Positions 37,314 through 46,914 of a DNA stretch of 64,000 bases are shown here, one piece after another (position 1 is the first letter of the stretch; every line of letters begins with the position of its first letter). The stretch is taken from the NCBI GenBank assembly GCA_020250175.1, contig JADCEN010000011.1, positions 62,001-126,000 of the forward strand, read 5' to 3'. The translations under genes were made by a program, and so were the position numbers. The notes under the pieces are model-generated. The model was given only the letters and a program-made list of their open reading frames with translations. It was not told the DNA's origin and did not search any database. The stretch comes from Rhodobacter sp. Its GTDB lineage: Bacteria > Pseudomonadota > Alphaproteobacteria > Rhodobacterales > Rhodobacteraceae.

Positions 37314-40216
37314 CCGACATCCTCGGGGCTGGCTCTGTCTGTCATGTCCCATTCCCCGAACCGGGCCAGATGATCATAGTCGCCGGGGGCCCTGGCCTTG
37401 AAGACGGCACGCCGCGAGGCATAGCCCTGGCCGGGCAAACGATACTGTCCGACAAGCCGGTGCAGGTCGCCCCACACTTCGGCAAGCAGTTCCGGCGTGA
37501 TTTCGGTGCTTTCCACCTTGGCCGCCGCATTCACGCCGATGTAGCTGATCCGCGCCACCCGCCTTGCGCCGACCGATTCGAACGCGCCCCGTTCCGCCAT
37601 CGCCGCTTCCAGCAAAAGCTGCTTGTCGAAGTGCTTCTGCTCTTTCGCCGAGGGCGGCGCGCCGGTCTTGTAATCAAGGATGTGCAGGGTGCCATCGGGG
37701 TAGGCGTCGACCCGGTCGGGCTTGGCGGTCAGGCAGAAGTCAAGCGCGGGCAATGCAACGCTGCCCTTCGTTTCAATCAGAACGGGCTGCCCGCCGGATT
37801 CGGCCTCGCGCAGCAGGAAGGCGTCCGCAGCACGGTCCAGCCGGGCGCGCCACAGCAGGCGGGCGGCGGGCCAGGGTACCTGTTCGGCAAGGACCGTGTC
37901 GGCAATGGACAACAGCCGCGTCCGCGCCTCGGCCAGGGTTTCCGGCCCGCGCCCTTTGATAAACCGTTCCAGAATGGCATGCAGCACGGACCCGCGCGTC
38001 AGGGCGTCGGGTGCCGGCCGCAACGGATCAAGCGGGCGCAGGCGCAGGATGTACCTTGCATAAATGGCATAGGGATCGCGGATCAGCGTCTTGATCGCCG
38101 TGACCGGCAGTTCCCGCGGCCGAGCTGCCACCGGGGGCCGCGGGGCCGGGCGCGGCGCCGCCGGAACCGGGGCCGCAGGCCGGTCGATGGCTGCGGCAAG
38201 GCCGAGCCAGGCCGCCCCCCGCGCCTTCATCGCGGCAAGGGCCTGCGGGCCGTTGCGCTCTGGCAGGCCTTCCAAAAGATTGACCAGCCGGTTGATCCAG
38301 CGCGAGGGCACGGTTTCGGCCTCGGCGCTGCGGATCGACCGTGTCAGAACAACCTCTCTCGCGGCGATGGCCTGCTGATAGTCGTGCGCTGCAAGCCCGA
38401 TCTGCCGTTCGGGCAGCAACAGGCCCGCCGATTTTCGCATCTGCCGGTTCAGCCACGGGTCCGGCTGTGGAAGGCCGGGCCAGATACCATCATTCAACCC
38501 GCCCAGAATCACCAGGTCTGCCCGGCATTCGCGGGCTTCGCGCGAACCAAGGATTTTCACGCCCGGATGTCCCTGAACGGACTCGCGCACATCGCCTTGC
38601 GCAAGGACCGCCCCGAACAGGCCGACATAGTCCGCAGGCGACAGCGGCCCGCCATGGGCTGCCTCGCGGGCCAGAACCTGTGTGGCATCCCATGCCGCCT
38701 GCCCGGCTTCCTGAAGCCACAGCCCGCCCGTGCCGGTGCCGCCCGCGCCCCGTGCCAGAAGCCCGGTCAGGGCAAGGTGATGGGCGACATGGTCCTGCAA
38801 GGGCCGTGTGCCGACATCCCGTGCCCCGTCAATCGCCCCGGCAATCCAGTCTGCCCAGTCGGCGGCGGCGGCATCGCGCTGCCTGCTGGCCCAGCCCCGC
38901 AGGGCCGCACCATCGGGAAAGGCAGGGCCGTGGCGACGCAGGTCAAGTTCCAGATCGCGGGTCAGGCGCAGGTGGTTGCCCCGGTCTGCACCGGTTGCGG
39001 TCAGCGGATGCTTCAGCAGCGTCAGCAAGGCTTCCGGCGTCAGGGCGCGGCCGAACAGCGCGGCTGCGTGACGCAACAGGCGGCCCGGTGCCGACAGCGC
39101 CAAAGGCTTGCCCGCGCTGTCATCGGGAACGATACCCCACCGGTCCAGCGTGGCTGTCACCTGGCGCGTCAGCATCCGGTCGGGCGTGATCAGGGCAACG
39201 GACCGCCCCTGTTCTGCGGCCTGGCGCAGGATCAGGGCAATCGCCGCGGCTTCCGCCCTTGGCCCGGGCGCTTCGACAAGCGTCAGATGGGGTGTCACCT
39301 GGCAGAGGTCGGGCAGGGTCCGCCCTTCGGTCAGCCATTGATCGGTGACCGGGGCCGGTCGCAGGGACAACGAGACAAGCCGGTCGACCGCCCGCCGTGG
39401 GGCGGGTTCAGACCAAAGGCCCACGGCGGTTGGTTGCAGGCCAAGATGATCCAGCAGGCGACGGAAGCGGAACTGCGGATGGTCTTCCGCCGTCAGGGCA
39501 TCTGTCATGCCTGACCAGACATGTTCGGGCAGGTCGAAATCAAATCCCGGCAGGATCAATGCACCCTGCGGCAGTGCTGCGACCGCCTGCATCAGCAGCG
39601 CGGTTGTTCCGCGCGAACCGGTCGATCCGGCAACAATCACCGGATGTTGCGGCGGGGCCGCTGCCCAGCCCGCCGCAAGCGCCTGCACGGCGCGGCGCTG
39701 GGCAGTCATCTGATCAGCCGGGTCGGACGCACTGAAAAAGGGGGCGATAATGCCCAGGAAATCCTGCGTGCGCTTCCAATGGGCAGAATGATCGGACAGG
39801 TCCAGCGCCGCCAGAGCATCCGGTGAAACACCTTCGTCCTGCATTTCGTCCATCAGCCGCGCAAGACTGTCTGACAGATCGTAAAGCGCGGTTCGCGGTG
39901 CAAGGTCCGGCTGCGCCTCCAGCAGCCGCAGGATCAGTTGCGACAGTTCCAGCCTGCGCCGCAAGGGCGATACAGCGGGCGGCCCTGCCACCGGATCGGT
40001 CACCAGGCGAAGCCGGGGCAGAAAGGCCGCCCCGCGCGCAGCCAGAACATCGCGCACCGCCCGGCGCATCCGTGTCGTGTTCAGATACAGCGTCACCTGC
40101 GCCATCGCTTCGGGCGGTCGGTCGGCCATGCGGGCCTGCAACCCGGCCACCAGGGACGCCGGAAAATCCGCACCGGGCGGCTGGGCAAAGATGCGGGGGC
40201 CGGGGCCTTCAAACAC
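37310..40216 (-). CDS. addB: Double-strand break repair protein AddB
   Basis: A 968-residue partner of AddA. The helicase-like core starts GPGPRIFAQPPGADFP. The C-terminal PD-(D/E)XK nuclease contains RVDAYPDGTLHILDYKTG (about residue 850). I chose the GTG at 40216, which overlaps the murU stop by 8 bases and begins just before FEGPGPRIF; an upstream in-frame start would run deep into murU. Part of the tsaE-amgK-murU-addB-addA run. Confidence 0.94.
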   Translation of the reverse strand: MFEGPGPRIFAQPPGADFPASLVAGLQARMADRPPEAMAQVTLYLNTTRMRRAVRDVLAARGAAFLPRLRLVTDPVAGPPAVSPLRRRLELSQLILRLLEAQPDLAPRTALYDLSDSLARLMDEMQDEGVSPDALAALDLSDHSAHWKRTQDFLGIIAPFFSASDPADQMTAQRRAVQALAAGWAAAPPQHPVIVAGSTGSRGTTALLMQAVAALPQGALILPGFDFDLPEHVWSGMTDALTAEDHPQFRFRRLLDHLGLQPTAVGLWSEPAPRRAVDRLVSLSLRPAPVTDQWLTEGRTLPDLCQVTPHLTLVEAPGPRAEAAAIALILRQAAEQGRSVALITPDRMLTRQVTATLDRWGIVPDDSAGKPLALSAPGRLLRHAAALFGRALTPEALLTLLKHPLTATGADRGNHLRLTRDLELDLRRHGPAFPDGAALRGWASRQRDAAAADWADWIAGAIDGARDVGTRPLQDHVAHHLALTGLLARGAGGTGTGGLWLQEAGQAAWDATQVLAREAAHGGPLSPADYVGLFGAVLAQGDVRESVQGHPGVKILGSREARECRADLVILGGLNDGIWPGLPQPDPWLNRQMRKSAGLLLPERQIGLAAHDYQQAIAAREVVLTRSIRSAEAETVPSRWINRLVNLLEGLPERNGPQALAAMKARGAAWLGLAAAIDRPAAPVPAAPRPAPRPPVAARPRELPVTAIKTLIRDPYAIYARYILRLRPLDPLRPAPDALTRGSVLHAILERFIKGRGPETLAEARTRLLSIADTVLAEQVPWPAARLLWRARLDRAADAFLLREAESGGQPVLIETKGSVALPALDFCLTAKPDRVDAYPDGTLHILDYKTGAPPSAKEQKHFDKQLLLEAAMAERGAFESVGARRVARISYIGVNAAAKVESTEITPELLAEVWGDLHRLVGQYRLPGQGYASRRAVFKARAPGDYDHLARFGEWDMTDRASPEDVG

Positions 40217-40916
40217 CGCGCTGATCCGACAAAAGCTGCTCCGCCAGCGCAATCGACCGGGGCTGCCCGACATCGCACCAGCCGCCCTGATGGATCAGGC
40301 CAAAAAACCGGCGTGCTGCAATCATCGTTTCCCACAGCCGCCACATCGAAAAGACCTCGTCCTTTATCCCGGCAAGCATGTCTGTCCTGATGATCTGCGC
40401 GCCAGTATAAATGTAACCCGCCCCACCCGTGATCGAATGGCGGGACAGTCGGCCATGTTCATCCATTGAAAACGCGGGCGGCGCACTGTGCCCAACGCTG
40501 TGCTCCGGCGGTGCTATCAAAAGCAGGGCGTCCATCGTGGTTTCATCCCAGGCCGCGTCAAGCTGGGTGATCGCGTTTTCCCCGGTCCATGCGGCATCGG
40601 AATTCAGCGTGGCAACCGGGCCATGGCCAAGCAGGGGCAGCGCCTTGCGCAGGCCGCCGCCGGTTTCCAGGACCCTATCCCTTTCCCAGGAAAGAAGAAC
40701 CGGGCGGTCAGCCAGATGCGCGGCCACCTGATCGCCCAGATAGTGCAGGTTGACCACAATCGGGTCCGCCGCCGCTGCCAGGGCCTGCTCCAGCGCGTGA
40801 TCGATCAGGGGCCGCCCGGCAACGCGGATCATCGGCTTGGGTTGCGTCGCCGTCAGCGCCCCCATCCGCGTGCCGGATCCGGCGGCAAAGACCATCAGGG
40901 CGCGGCTTTGGCGCAT
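40209..40916 (-). CDS. murU: N-acetylmuramate 1-phosphate uridylyltransferase (MurU-like)
   Basis: A 235-residue nucleotidyltransferase with the signature MVFAAGSGTRMGALTATQPKPMIRVAGRPLIDHAL. In Pseudomonas and alphaproteobacteria, AmgK and MurU recycle MurNAc to UDP-MurNAc and bypass the fosfomycin target MurA. The adjacent kinase gene, overlapping by 22 bases, supports that pathway. Related sugar-1-phosphate nucleotidyltransferases look similar, so the substrate rests partly on context. Confidence 0.85.
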   Translation of the reverse strand: MRQSRALMVFAAGSGTRMGALTATQPKPMIRVAGRPLIDHALEQALAAAADPIVVNLHYLGDQVAAHLADRPVLLSWERDRVLETGGGLRKALPLLGHGPVATLNSDAAWTGENAITQLDAAWDETTMDALLLIAPPEHSVGHSAPPAFSMDEHGRLSRHSITGGAGYIYTGAQIIRTDMLAGIKDEVFSMWRLWETMIAARRFFGLIHQGGWCDVGQPRSIALAEQLLSDQRGV

Positions 40917-41908
40917 TGGCTGCGGATCCTTTCAAGGCGGCTTGCGGTCGGCTCTGGCAGAAGATCTGCGCAAAGCACGGACAGATCGGCAAGCGCCGGA
41001 TGCAACAGGTTCTGTTGCAACTGCGCCCAGACACGCGGGATCAGCGCGACATAGCCCGGCTTTCCCGTAGCAAGGCACAGCCGGGCGAACATGCCCAGGA
41101 TGCGCAGCGCGCGCTGCGCCCCAAGTGTGGCATAGCTGGCCGCAAATCCCGCTTCTTCAAGGCCCTTTGCGGCAACGAATCGCCGGATCATCGCCGCCTG
41201 CACACTGGAACTTACATCGCGCCGGGCGTCCTGACACAGCGACACCAGATCATAGCCCGGCTGGCCAAGCTGGGCGAGTTGAAAGTCCAGAAGCCCGACA
41301 CGCGCCACCCCGGCCCGCTGTGGCAGCCACAACAGGTTTTCGGCGTGGTAATCGCGCAGGATCATCACGCGCGGGCCATTGGCATGCGCTTCCAGCGCTG
41401 TCTGCACGGTCTGGCGGAACAGGGCGGTGTCAACGCGGTCGCCCGTGATGGCATGGCGGTACCAGTCAAGTGCCACAGCCGCTGCCCCGGCCCAGTCCGC
41501 CGCCCCGGCATCGGGCAGACCGGGCGCGGGCCGGTGCGCCTGTAGGCAGATCAGCACATCGACCGCAGCGGCATAAAGCGCCGGTTCGCAGGATGGGTCG
41601 CGGATGGTCAAGCGGGCGAACAGGTCATCGCCAAGGTCTTCCAGCAGCAGAAACCCGTGATCGCGGTCTTGCGCCAGAATACCGGGGGCCGACAGACCGA
41701 TGCCGGTCAGATGCCGCGCAATGGCAACAAAGGGGCCCACATCCTCGCCCGTGTCGGGGGGCGCATCCATCAAGACGGCGGTCTTTCCCGCCCTGGTCAG
41801 CCGGTCATAGCTGCGCGCCGAGGCATCGCCGGCCAGAAAGCGGCACCCGGCCCCGGCCCAGCCGGCCCGGCTCAGGAAGGCGGCCTTGCGATCTGCGCGG
41901 TCAGGCAT
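40895..41908 (-). CDS. amgK: N-acetylmuramate/N-acetylglucosamine kinase AmgK-like
   Basis: A 337-residue aminoglycoside-phosphotransferase-fold kinase. The catalytic loop is MILRDYHAENLLWLP (Asp, His, Asn) and the metal loop GLLDFQLAQLG; the N-terminal part has GDASARSYDRL. AmgK phosphorylates MurNAc at the anomeric position, and MurU then forms UDP-MurNAc. It overlaps tsaE by 8 bases upstream and murU by 22 downstream. The start is the ATG at 41908 (MPDRADRKAAFL). Confidence 0.86.
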   Translation of the reverse strand: MPDRADRKAAFLSRAGWAGAGCRFLAGDASARSYDRLTRAGKTAVLMDAPPDTGEDVGPFVAIARHLTGIGLSAPGILAQDRDHGFLLLEDLGDDLFARLTIRDPSCEPALYAAAVDVLICLQAHRPAPGLPDAGAADWAGAAAVALDWYRHAITGDRVDTALFRQTVQTALEAHANGPRVMILRDYHAENLLWLPQRAGVARVGLLDFQLAQLGQPGYDLVSLCQDARRDVSSSVQAAMIRRFVAAKGLEEAGFAASYATLGAQRALRILGMFARLCLATGKPGYVALIPRVWAQLQQNLLHPALADLSVLCADLLPEPTASRLERIRSQCAKAAP

Positions 41909-42383
41909 GTGCAAATCCGCCGATCCGCGACAGCCGTCCGGCCCAGTCAGCACTTCCGGTCAGAACAACCCTGCGCCCCTCTCCATCCTGCGCGAAGCTA
42001 AGTCGCAGGGCAGAGGCGGGCGCGGCGCGGCCAAGCCGCTCGGACCATTCGATCAGACAGATCGCGCGGCCGAAGGCATCATCAAGACCAAGCTCGATCA
42101 CCTCGTCAGGATGGGTCAGCCGGTACAGGTCCGCATGCCAGATTTCGTCGGCCCCTTCGCCATAGGTCTGCACCAGCGTGAAGGTTGGCGAAGGCACCTC
42201 CTCGGGCCGCCCAAGCCGGGACTGAATGACAGATCGCGCCAGATGCGATTTGCCGGACCCGATCGGGCCCTGCAGCAGCACGGTATCGCCGGGCCGGAGA
42301 CACGCCGCCAGCCAGCGCCCCAGACGTGCCGTGTCGTCGGGCGCTGCAAGATGAAGCTCTGTTTCGGGCCGGGGATCGGACAT
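41901..42383 (-). CDS. tsaE: tRNA threonylcarbamoyladenosine biosynthesis ATPase TsaE
   Basis: A 160-residue P-loop protein with GPIGSGKSHLARS (Walker A, about 40-52), SPTFTLVQTY, and WHADLYRLTHPDEVIELGLDD. TsaE works with TsaB and TsaD to make t6A at position 37 of ANN-decoding tRNAs; tsaD is at 52-53 kb in this window. The start is the ATG at 42383 (MSDPRPETELHLAAP). It overlaps amgK by 8 bases, so the three genes are coupled. Confidence 0.94.
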   Translation of the reverse strand: MSDPRPETELHLAAPDDTARLGRWLAACLRPGDTVLLQGPIGSGKSHLARSVIQSRLGRPEEVPSPTFTLVQTYGEGADEIWHADLYRLTHPDEVIELGLDDAFGRAICLIEWSERLGRAAPASALRLSFAQDGEGRRVVLTGSADWAGRLSRIGGFAHA

Positions 42384-42434
42384 GGCCCAAGTCTTAGCGG
42401 TGGCCGGGCGCGCTGCAAGCGGCAACGATCCGGG

Positions 42435-44009
42435 TCAGGCACTTCGCCGCGCCGCTGCCTTTGGTTCCGGGGCGATCCTCCGCGCTCTTGCGGCCGAGAC
42501 GCGGAACGCGATCATCGTAGCCCCGCCGGGAAGCGGGACGAAGCGGCAGGTCAGGGACCGGCCATCAACGCGCCGCGCCGCTGCCGACCATTCGCGGCGA
42601 TCCCCCAGCGTTCCGACAAAGGTTTCCACCTGCGACCAGAGTTTCGAAGGCGCGGTCTGCTCGCGCCAATGCGCCGCCAGCGCGACGATGCTGCTGTCGG
42701 CCCCGACGAAGCCGGACGGATCATGGCCCCAAAGCTCGGCATAGGCCGCGTTTGACATCACCAGCAGACCCGCTGCCGAGAAAACCGCAACAGCTTCGCC
42801 GACCGAATCCAGAACAGACTGGCCAAGTTCGACATCGGCGCGGTAGCGCCGCGTGCGGGTGGTTTCTGTGGTGATATCCTCAAACAGAAGCGCCAGCGCC
42901 CCGTCGGGGTGCGGCCGCCCCAGAACCCGGTATGTCTGGGCACCGGGAAGATGCCAGACCTCTTCGTAAATGCCGGAACTTGCTTCCTCTTCGATTTCGG
43001 CCACGCGCTTGCGCCATTGGCGGTAATCCTTTGGCTCGGGGATCATCCGAAGCTCCCTCATGCGGTCCAGACAGTCGCTCAGCATCGGGCGGCTTGTCAG
43101 GAAATCGATCGGAAGGGTCGTCAGGTCCAGAAGGGCCGGGTTGAACAGGGCCAGGCGCCGATGCCTGTCAAAGATCGCAAGACCGATCGGAAGATGCGCA
43201 AAAGTCTTGGTCAGTGTCTGGGTGAACTCGCGCAGCGATGTTTCGGCCTGCACCAGCGGGGTGATGGGCAAACCGAAGATGATCCTGCCGGCGGGGGCCG
43301 TACAGACAGTTGCTTCGATCCAGTCGGCACCATCGGTGCCGGAGTTTATCTGAATGCGCTGCCCATCCCGGACCGGCCCCGGTGCAAGCCGGGGCATTGG
43401 CCAGCCCTGGGCCTCCTCTTCCGACAAATGGCTTTCGGCGCGCAGCATGTAATCCAGGTTGCTCCACACCGGTGTGCCGCCGGCATCTTCCAGCCAGATC
43501 GGAAAGGGTGCCTTGGCCGCGATGTCGCGCAGCATCGAAAGCTCTGCCGCTACCGCGCGTTGCGTCATCGGGTCGACGATGGCGAACTTGCCGTCATCTT
43601 CGGGCCCGCTCAGACTGAGCCGCGTCAAGCCCCCCCTCCATTCGGCATGAAGGGTCAGTCGGCCTTCGCTTTCGGACGGCAGGGAATCCATCACAAAGCG
43701 GCCTTCGCGGGGAAGAGCGGCGATCCGGTCTTCCACCTGCGGAAAGCGCACCGAAAGAAAGGACATAAGGCGCTGCCAGGCCGAGCCGTGGACAGATGCC
43801 GCTGCCAGCATCGAGCGCGCCGCAGGCGAGGCGTCGATCAGGGTTTCGCCGTCAAACAGCAGGACAGTGTCCGCAGGCGTATCCGCAAACAGCCCCTGCG
43901 AGGTGACAGGTCGCCGCGGGGACAGCAGGGCCAGGGTTCCAATGCCGATGAAAGCCGCCGCCAAAGCGGTCAGGGCAATTGCAAGGGCCATCGCCCAACC
44001 AAACATCAT
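42435..44009 (-). CDS. Membrane-anchored PAS-domain sensory protein without kinase domain
   Basis: About 524 residues. One N-terminal membrane helix (about 4-28) is followed by a large region with PAS-like modules. A segment near 275 reads FAHLPIGLAIFDRHRRLALFNPALLDLTTLP, and a C-terminal PAS near 400-470 contains SVLDSVGEAVAVFSAAGLLVMSNAAYAELWG. No histidine-kinase H box or N/G boxes are visible, and the protein ends shortly after the last PAS. It lies 80 bases downstream of regB on the same strand. The role is unknown; it may feed a signal to another kinase. The start is an ATG at 44009, or a GTG at 44015. Confidence 0.78.
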   Translation of the reverse strand: MMFGWAMALAIALTALAAAFIGIGTLALLSPRRPVTSQGLFADTPADTVLLFDGETLIDASPAARSMLAAASVHGSAWQRLMSFLSVRFPQVEDRIAALPREGRFVMDSLPSESEGRLTLHAEWRGGLTRLSLSGPEDDGKFAIVDPMTQRAVAAELSMLRDIAAKAPFPIWLEDAGGTPVWSNLDYMLRAESHLSEEEAQGWPMPRLAPGPVRDGQRIQINSGTDGADWIEATVCTAPAGRIIFGLPITPLVQAETSLREFTQTLTKTFAHLPIGLAIFDRHRRLALFNPALLDLTTLPIDFLTSRPMLSDCLDRMRELRMIPEPKDYRQWRKRVAEIEEEASSGIYEEVWHLPGAQTYRVLGRPHPDGALALLFEDITTETTRTRRYRADVELGQSVLDSVGEAVAVFSAAGLLVMSNAAYAELWGHDPSGFVGADSSIVALAAHWREQTAPSKLWSQVETFVGTLGDRREWSAAARRVDGRSLTCRFVPLPGGATMIAFRVSAARARRIAPEPKAAARRSA

Positions 44010-44088
44010 GACCACACCGCACGCGCAAAGGTTGATTGTGGTAAGCTATTTCTTCAACCATTAACGGATGGTAAATGAAAGTGTCGCC

Positions 44089-45477
44089 TTAGCCGTCAAG
44101 CGGCTGATTTGGCCCAAGCGCGTCCGTTTCAGGGGCGACGATAACGCTCTTCGGCCATCTGACCTCAACGATCGCCCCGAAGCGGTCCGGGTGTTCGGCG
44201 CGCGTCAGAAAGGGATCAGTCCCGTTCGCAAAGCTGATCTTGGCCCCCGACCGTTCCAGCAGCGTTTTGGCAATGAACAGACCCAGGCCCATGCCTTCGT
44301 AGTCAGGCCTCTGGCCGGTCTCTTGTGCCGCGGGCCTGCTGCGGACGAAAGGATCACCTATCCGGCCAAGGATGTAAGTAGGATAGCCCGCACCATCATC
44401 GATGATCCGCACCGAGATGAAGCTGTCTGTCCAGGTCGCGTCAATCCAGACCCGCGACCGGGCAAAATCCACGGCGTTCTGAACCAGGTTGCGCAAACCG
44501 TGAATCACTTCGGGGCGCCGCAGGATGGTGGGCTGCCTGTCGCCGCCGGTCGTGCCGGGAAAGACATCGAAGGCAACGGTTTTGCCCCGACCGAGATGCG
44601 GCTCGGCGGCTTCCCGCAGCACGGCACCCAGCGGAGCCTGCCGCAGGTGAAGATCGTCTTTCCCCGCACGGCCCATCGAGCGCAGGATATCGCGGCAGCG
44701 GTCTGCCTGGGCGCGGATCAGCTCGGCATCCTCGCGCAGGGCGGGACGGTCTGCAAGTTCTTCGACAAGCTCGGTGCTTGCCAGCTTTATGGTGGCCAGC
44801 GGTGTGCCCAGCTCATGGGCTGCGGCAGCGACGACGCCCCCCAGGTCGGTCAGTTTCTGTTCCCGCGCCAAAGCCATCTGTGTCGCAAGCAATGCATCCG
44901 ACATGCTTCTGATCTCGGTCGCGACGCGCCGGGAATAGAGGGCCAGAAAAATGATCCCTATCACGATGGACAGCCAGAAGCCAAATCCGAAGACAGCGGG
45001 AACCTGCAGGATCGTCCCGTCCGAGAAGCGCAGCGGCAGGTTATAGACCGAAATCACCGAAATCAGGACAATGGCGGCCAGTCCAAGCAGGACAGTCGTG
45101 CGCAGCTCCAGCGCGCCGGCCGAAATTGTTACCGGCACAAGGATCAGAAGGGCGAAGGGGTTGTTCAGCCCGCCCGTCAGCGCCAGCAGGATGGCAAGCT
45201 GCGATACGTCGAAAAGCAGCGTCAGCATCGCGCCTGCTTCGGAAAACCGCTTGTTCCCCGGAAACACAAAGGATGCAACCAGGTTTCCGATCACCGCCGC
45301 ACCCACCACCAGATAGCAAAGCCCAAGCGGAAGCTGCATTCCGACGACAAGATCTGCCACGGTCAGTGCGGCAAGTTGGCCGACGATTGCCATCCAGCGC
45401 AGGATGACAAGGGTCCGCAGGCGAATCCACTCGCTGCGGGTATCGCGATTCGCTGGACCAATGCCTGAAAGCGCCAT
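44089..45477 (-). CDS. regB: Redox sensor histidine kinase RegB/PrrB
   Basis: A 462-residue kinase with six membrane helices (about 20-180), then the transmitter. Key features are the quinone-sensing GGLNNPF (102-108), the H box AAAAHELGTPLATIK with phosphorylated His221, the redox-active cysteine Cys261 in RCRDIL, and the ATP-binding MGLGLFIAKTLLERSGA. Known RegB autophosphorylates under low oxygen and phosphorylates RegA to activate photosynthesis, respiration and nitrogen- or carbon-fixation genes. It is divergent from senC-regA across 95 bases. Confidence 0.97.
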   Translation of the reverse strand: MALSGIGPANRDTRSEWIRLRTLVILRWMAIVGQLAALTVADLVVGMQLPLGLCYLVVGAAVIGNLVASFVFPGNKRFSEAGAMLTLLFDVSQLAILLALTGGLNNPFALLILVPVTISAGALELRTTVLLGLAAIVLISVISVYNLPLRFSDGTILQVPAVFGFGFWLSIVIGIIFLALYSRRVATEIRSMSDALLATQMALAREQKLTDLGGVVAAAAHELGTPLATIKLASTELVEELADRPALREDAELIRAQADRCRDILRSMGRAGKDDLHLRQAPLGAVLREAAEPHLGRGKTVAFDVFPGTTGGDRQPTILRRPEVIHGLRNLVQNAVDFARSRVWIDATWTDSFISVRIIDDGAGYPTYILGRIGDPFVRSRPAAQETGQRPDYEGMGLGLFIAKTLLERSGAKISFANGTDPFLTRAEHPDRFGAIVEVRWPKSVIVAPETDALGPNQPLDG

Positions 45478-45572
45478 AAACGGGCTGCACCATGTTTCTG
45501 CGGCCGGTTCTTGTTACGCCGCCGCAGGAGCCAGAGCAATCCGGCAGGACACCCACGGACAAAAGGCAAAAG

Positions 45573-46193
45573 ATGACAAAACTCGCGGCTGTGCTGGCAG
45601 GACTTGCCGTTGTGACCGGTATCGGCCTGACGGCCTGGTACATCCGGTCGGCCGGGTCCGGCGACCGCTTTGCAGAGTGCCGTCAAAGCCAGGTATCGGG
45701 CGGGGCCGGTGCCATAGGCGGGCCGTTCACCCTTATGGATCAGAACGGCAATGCGGTGACGCAGGCCGACGTCATCACAGAGCCTGTCCTGATCTATTTC
45801 GGCTACACGTTCTGTCCCGATGTCTGCCCGCTGGACAACGCCCGGAATGCCGAAGCCGCAGATATCCTTGAAGAACGCGGCATAGAGGTTACCCCGGTTT
45901 TCATCTCGGTCGATCCCGCCCGGGACACGCCGGATGTTCTGAAAAGCTACACCGAAAACCTGCACCCCCGCATGATCGGTCTGACGGGAACCGACGGGCA
46001 GATCCGCGCCGCGGCCCAGGCCTACAAGGCCTATTTCAAAATCCAGCCGGCGGAGGATGAGTTTTATCTGGTGGATCATTCCACATTTACCTACCTCGTT
46101 CTTCCCGGCTTCGGCTTTGTAGAATTCTTTCGCCGTGAAACCACGCCAGACGAGATGGCCGATCGCGTGGCCTGCTTCGTAGGCAGGATGTAG
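45573..46193 (+). CDS. senC: SCO1/SenC/PrrC copper-binding protein
   Basis: A 206-residue membrane-anchored thioredoxin-fold protein. An N-terminal helix (about 4-24) is followed by the copper motif FCPDVC (Cys81, Cys85) and His169 in VDHSTF. SCO proteins deliver copper to the CuA or CuB sites of cytochrome oxidase; in Rhodobacter, PrrC/SenC influences RegB/PrrB signalling. The start is the ATG at 45573 after AAAGGC. It is 62 bases upstream of regA and probably in the same operon. Confidence 0.94.
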   Translation: MTKLAAVLAGLAVVTGIGLTAWYIRSAGSGDRFAECRQSQVSGGAGAIGGPFTLMDQNGNAVTQADVITEPVLIYFGYTFCPDVCPLDNARNAEAADILEERGIEVTPVFISVDPARDTPDVLKSYTENLHPRMIGLTGTDGQIRAAAQAYKAYFKIQPAEDEFYLVDHSTFTYLVLPGFGFVEFFRRETTPDEMADRVACFVGRM

Positions 46194-46255
46194 CCGGATT
46201 TGACCTGACGTTGATCTGACTTACATGCATGGCGCAAGAACAGAAAGACCGCACA

Positions 46256-46810
46256 ATGGCTGACCCTGCCCCTGCTGAGCTGGACGAAGATCGTTCGCTT
46301 CTTCTTGTTGACGATGACGAACCTTTCGTGAAACGTCTTGCAAAGGCCATGGAGAAACGCGGTTTTCTGCCCGAAACCGCAGAAAGCGTGGCCGAAGGCA
46401 AAGCCATTGCGCTTGCCCGTCCGCCCGCCTATGCCGTCGTGGATCTGCGACTGGAAGACGGCAACGGACTTGATGTGGTCGAGACGCTGCGCGACAAAAG
46501 GCCTGGTTGCAGGATTGTTGTCCTTACGGGTTACGGCGCAATCGCCACCGCCGTGGCTGCGGTAAAGATCGGCGCAATCGATTATCTTTCGAAGCCCGCC
46601 GATGCGAATGACATCACGCGCGCGCTGCTTTCAACAGGCGAAGGCATGCCTGAACCGCCAGAGAACCCCATGTCCGCAGATCGCGTCCGCTGGGAACACA
46701 TTCAGCGCGTTTATGAGCTTTGCGACCGAAACGTCTCAGAGACAGCCCGACGCCTGAGTATGCATCGCAGAACCTTGCAGCGCATTCTGGCCAAGCGCAG
46801 TCCGAAATAG
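46256..46810 (+). CDS. regA: Global redox response regulator RegA/PrrA (ActR family)
   Basis: A 184-residue regulator, the length of known RegA/PrrA. The receiver domain has Asp19, Asp20 and Asp21 and the phosphoacceptor Asp63 (AVVDLRLEDGNGL), with Lys in LSKPAD. A proline-bearing linker (PEPPENP) leads to the Fis-type helix-turn-helix SETARRLSMHRRTLQRIL. Phosphorylated by RegB, it controls photosystem, oxidase, nif and cbb genes. The start at 46256 (MADPAPAELDEDRS) gives the known length; an ATG at 46229 is in frame but less likely. Confidence 0.97.
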   Translation: MADPAPAELDEDRSLLLVDDDEPFVKRLAKAMEKRGFLPETAESVAEGKAIALARPPAYAVVDLRLEDGNGLDVVETLRDKRPGCRIVVLTGYGAIATAVAAVKIGAIDYLSKPADANDITRALLSTGEGMPEPPENPMSADRVRWEHIQRVYELCDRNVSETARRLSMHRRTLQRILAKRSPK

Positions 46811-46857
46811 CGCCACGATAACTTCAGCGGACTTCCGCAGGCCTGACGAATTAAATC

Positions 46858-46886
46858 TTGAAACTGCAATCTGACTTGCATAACAG
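46858..46886 (+). promoter_or_regulatory. Candidate sigma-70 promoter of hvrA
   Basis: TTGAAA (46858-46863), a 17-base spacer and TAACAG (46881-46886) form a plausible housekeeping promoter. It lies 29 bases before the hvrA ATG, whose ribosome site AAGGAGG is at 46899-46905. It gives hvrA its own transcript apart from senC-regA. No experimental support is implied. Confidence 0.5.
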
Positions 46887-46914
46887 TCCTTCTGTCCGAA
46901 GGAGGAATACAGAA

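Noticed and set aside
36857-39514. Long plus-strand open frame (about 885 codons) opposite addA and addB
   Set aside because: It is antisense to two well-conserved genes in high-GC DNA, shows no domain and has an Arg/Pro-rich composition typical of shadow frames.
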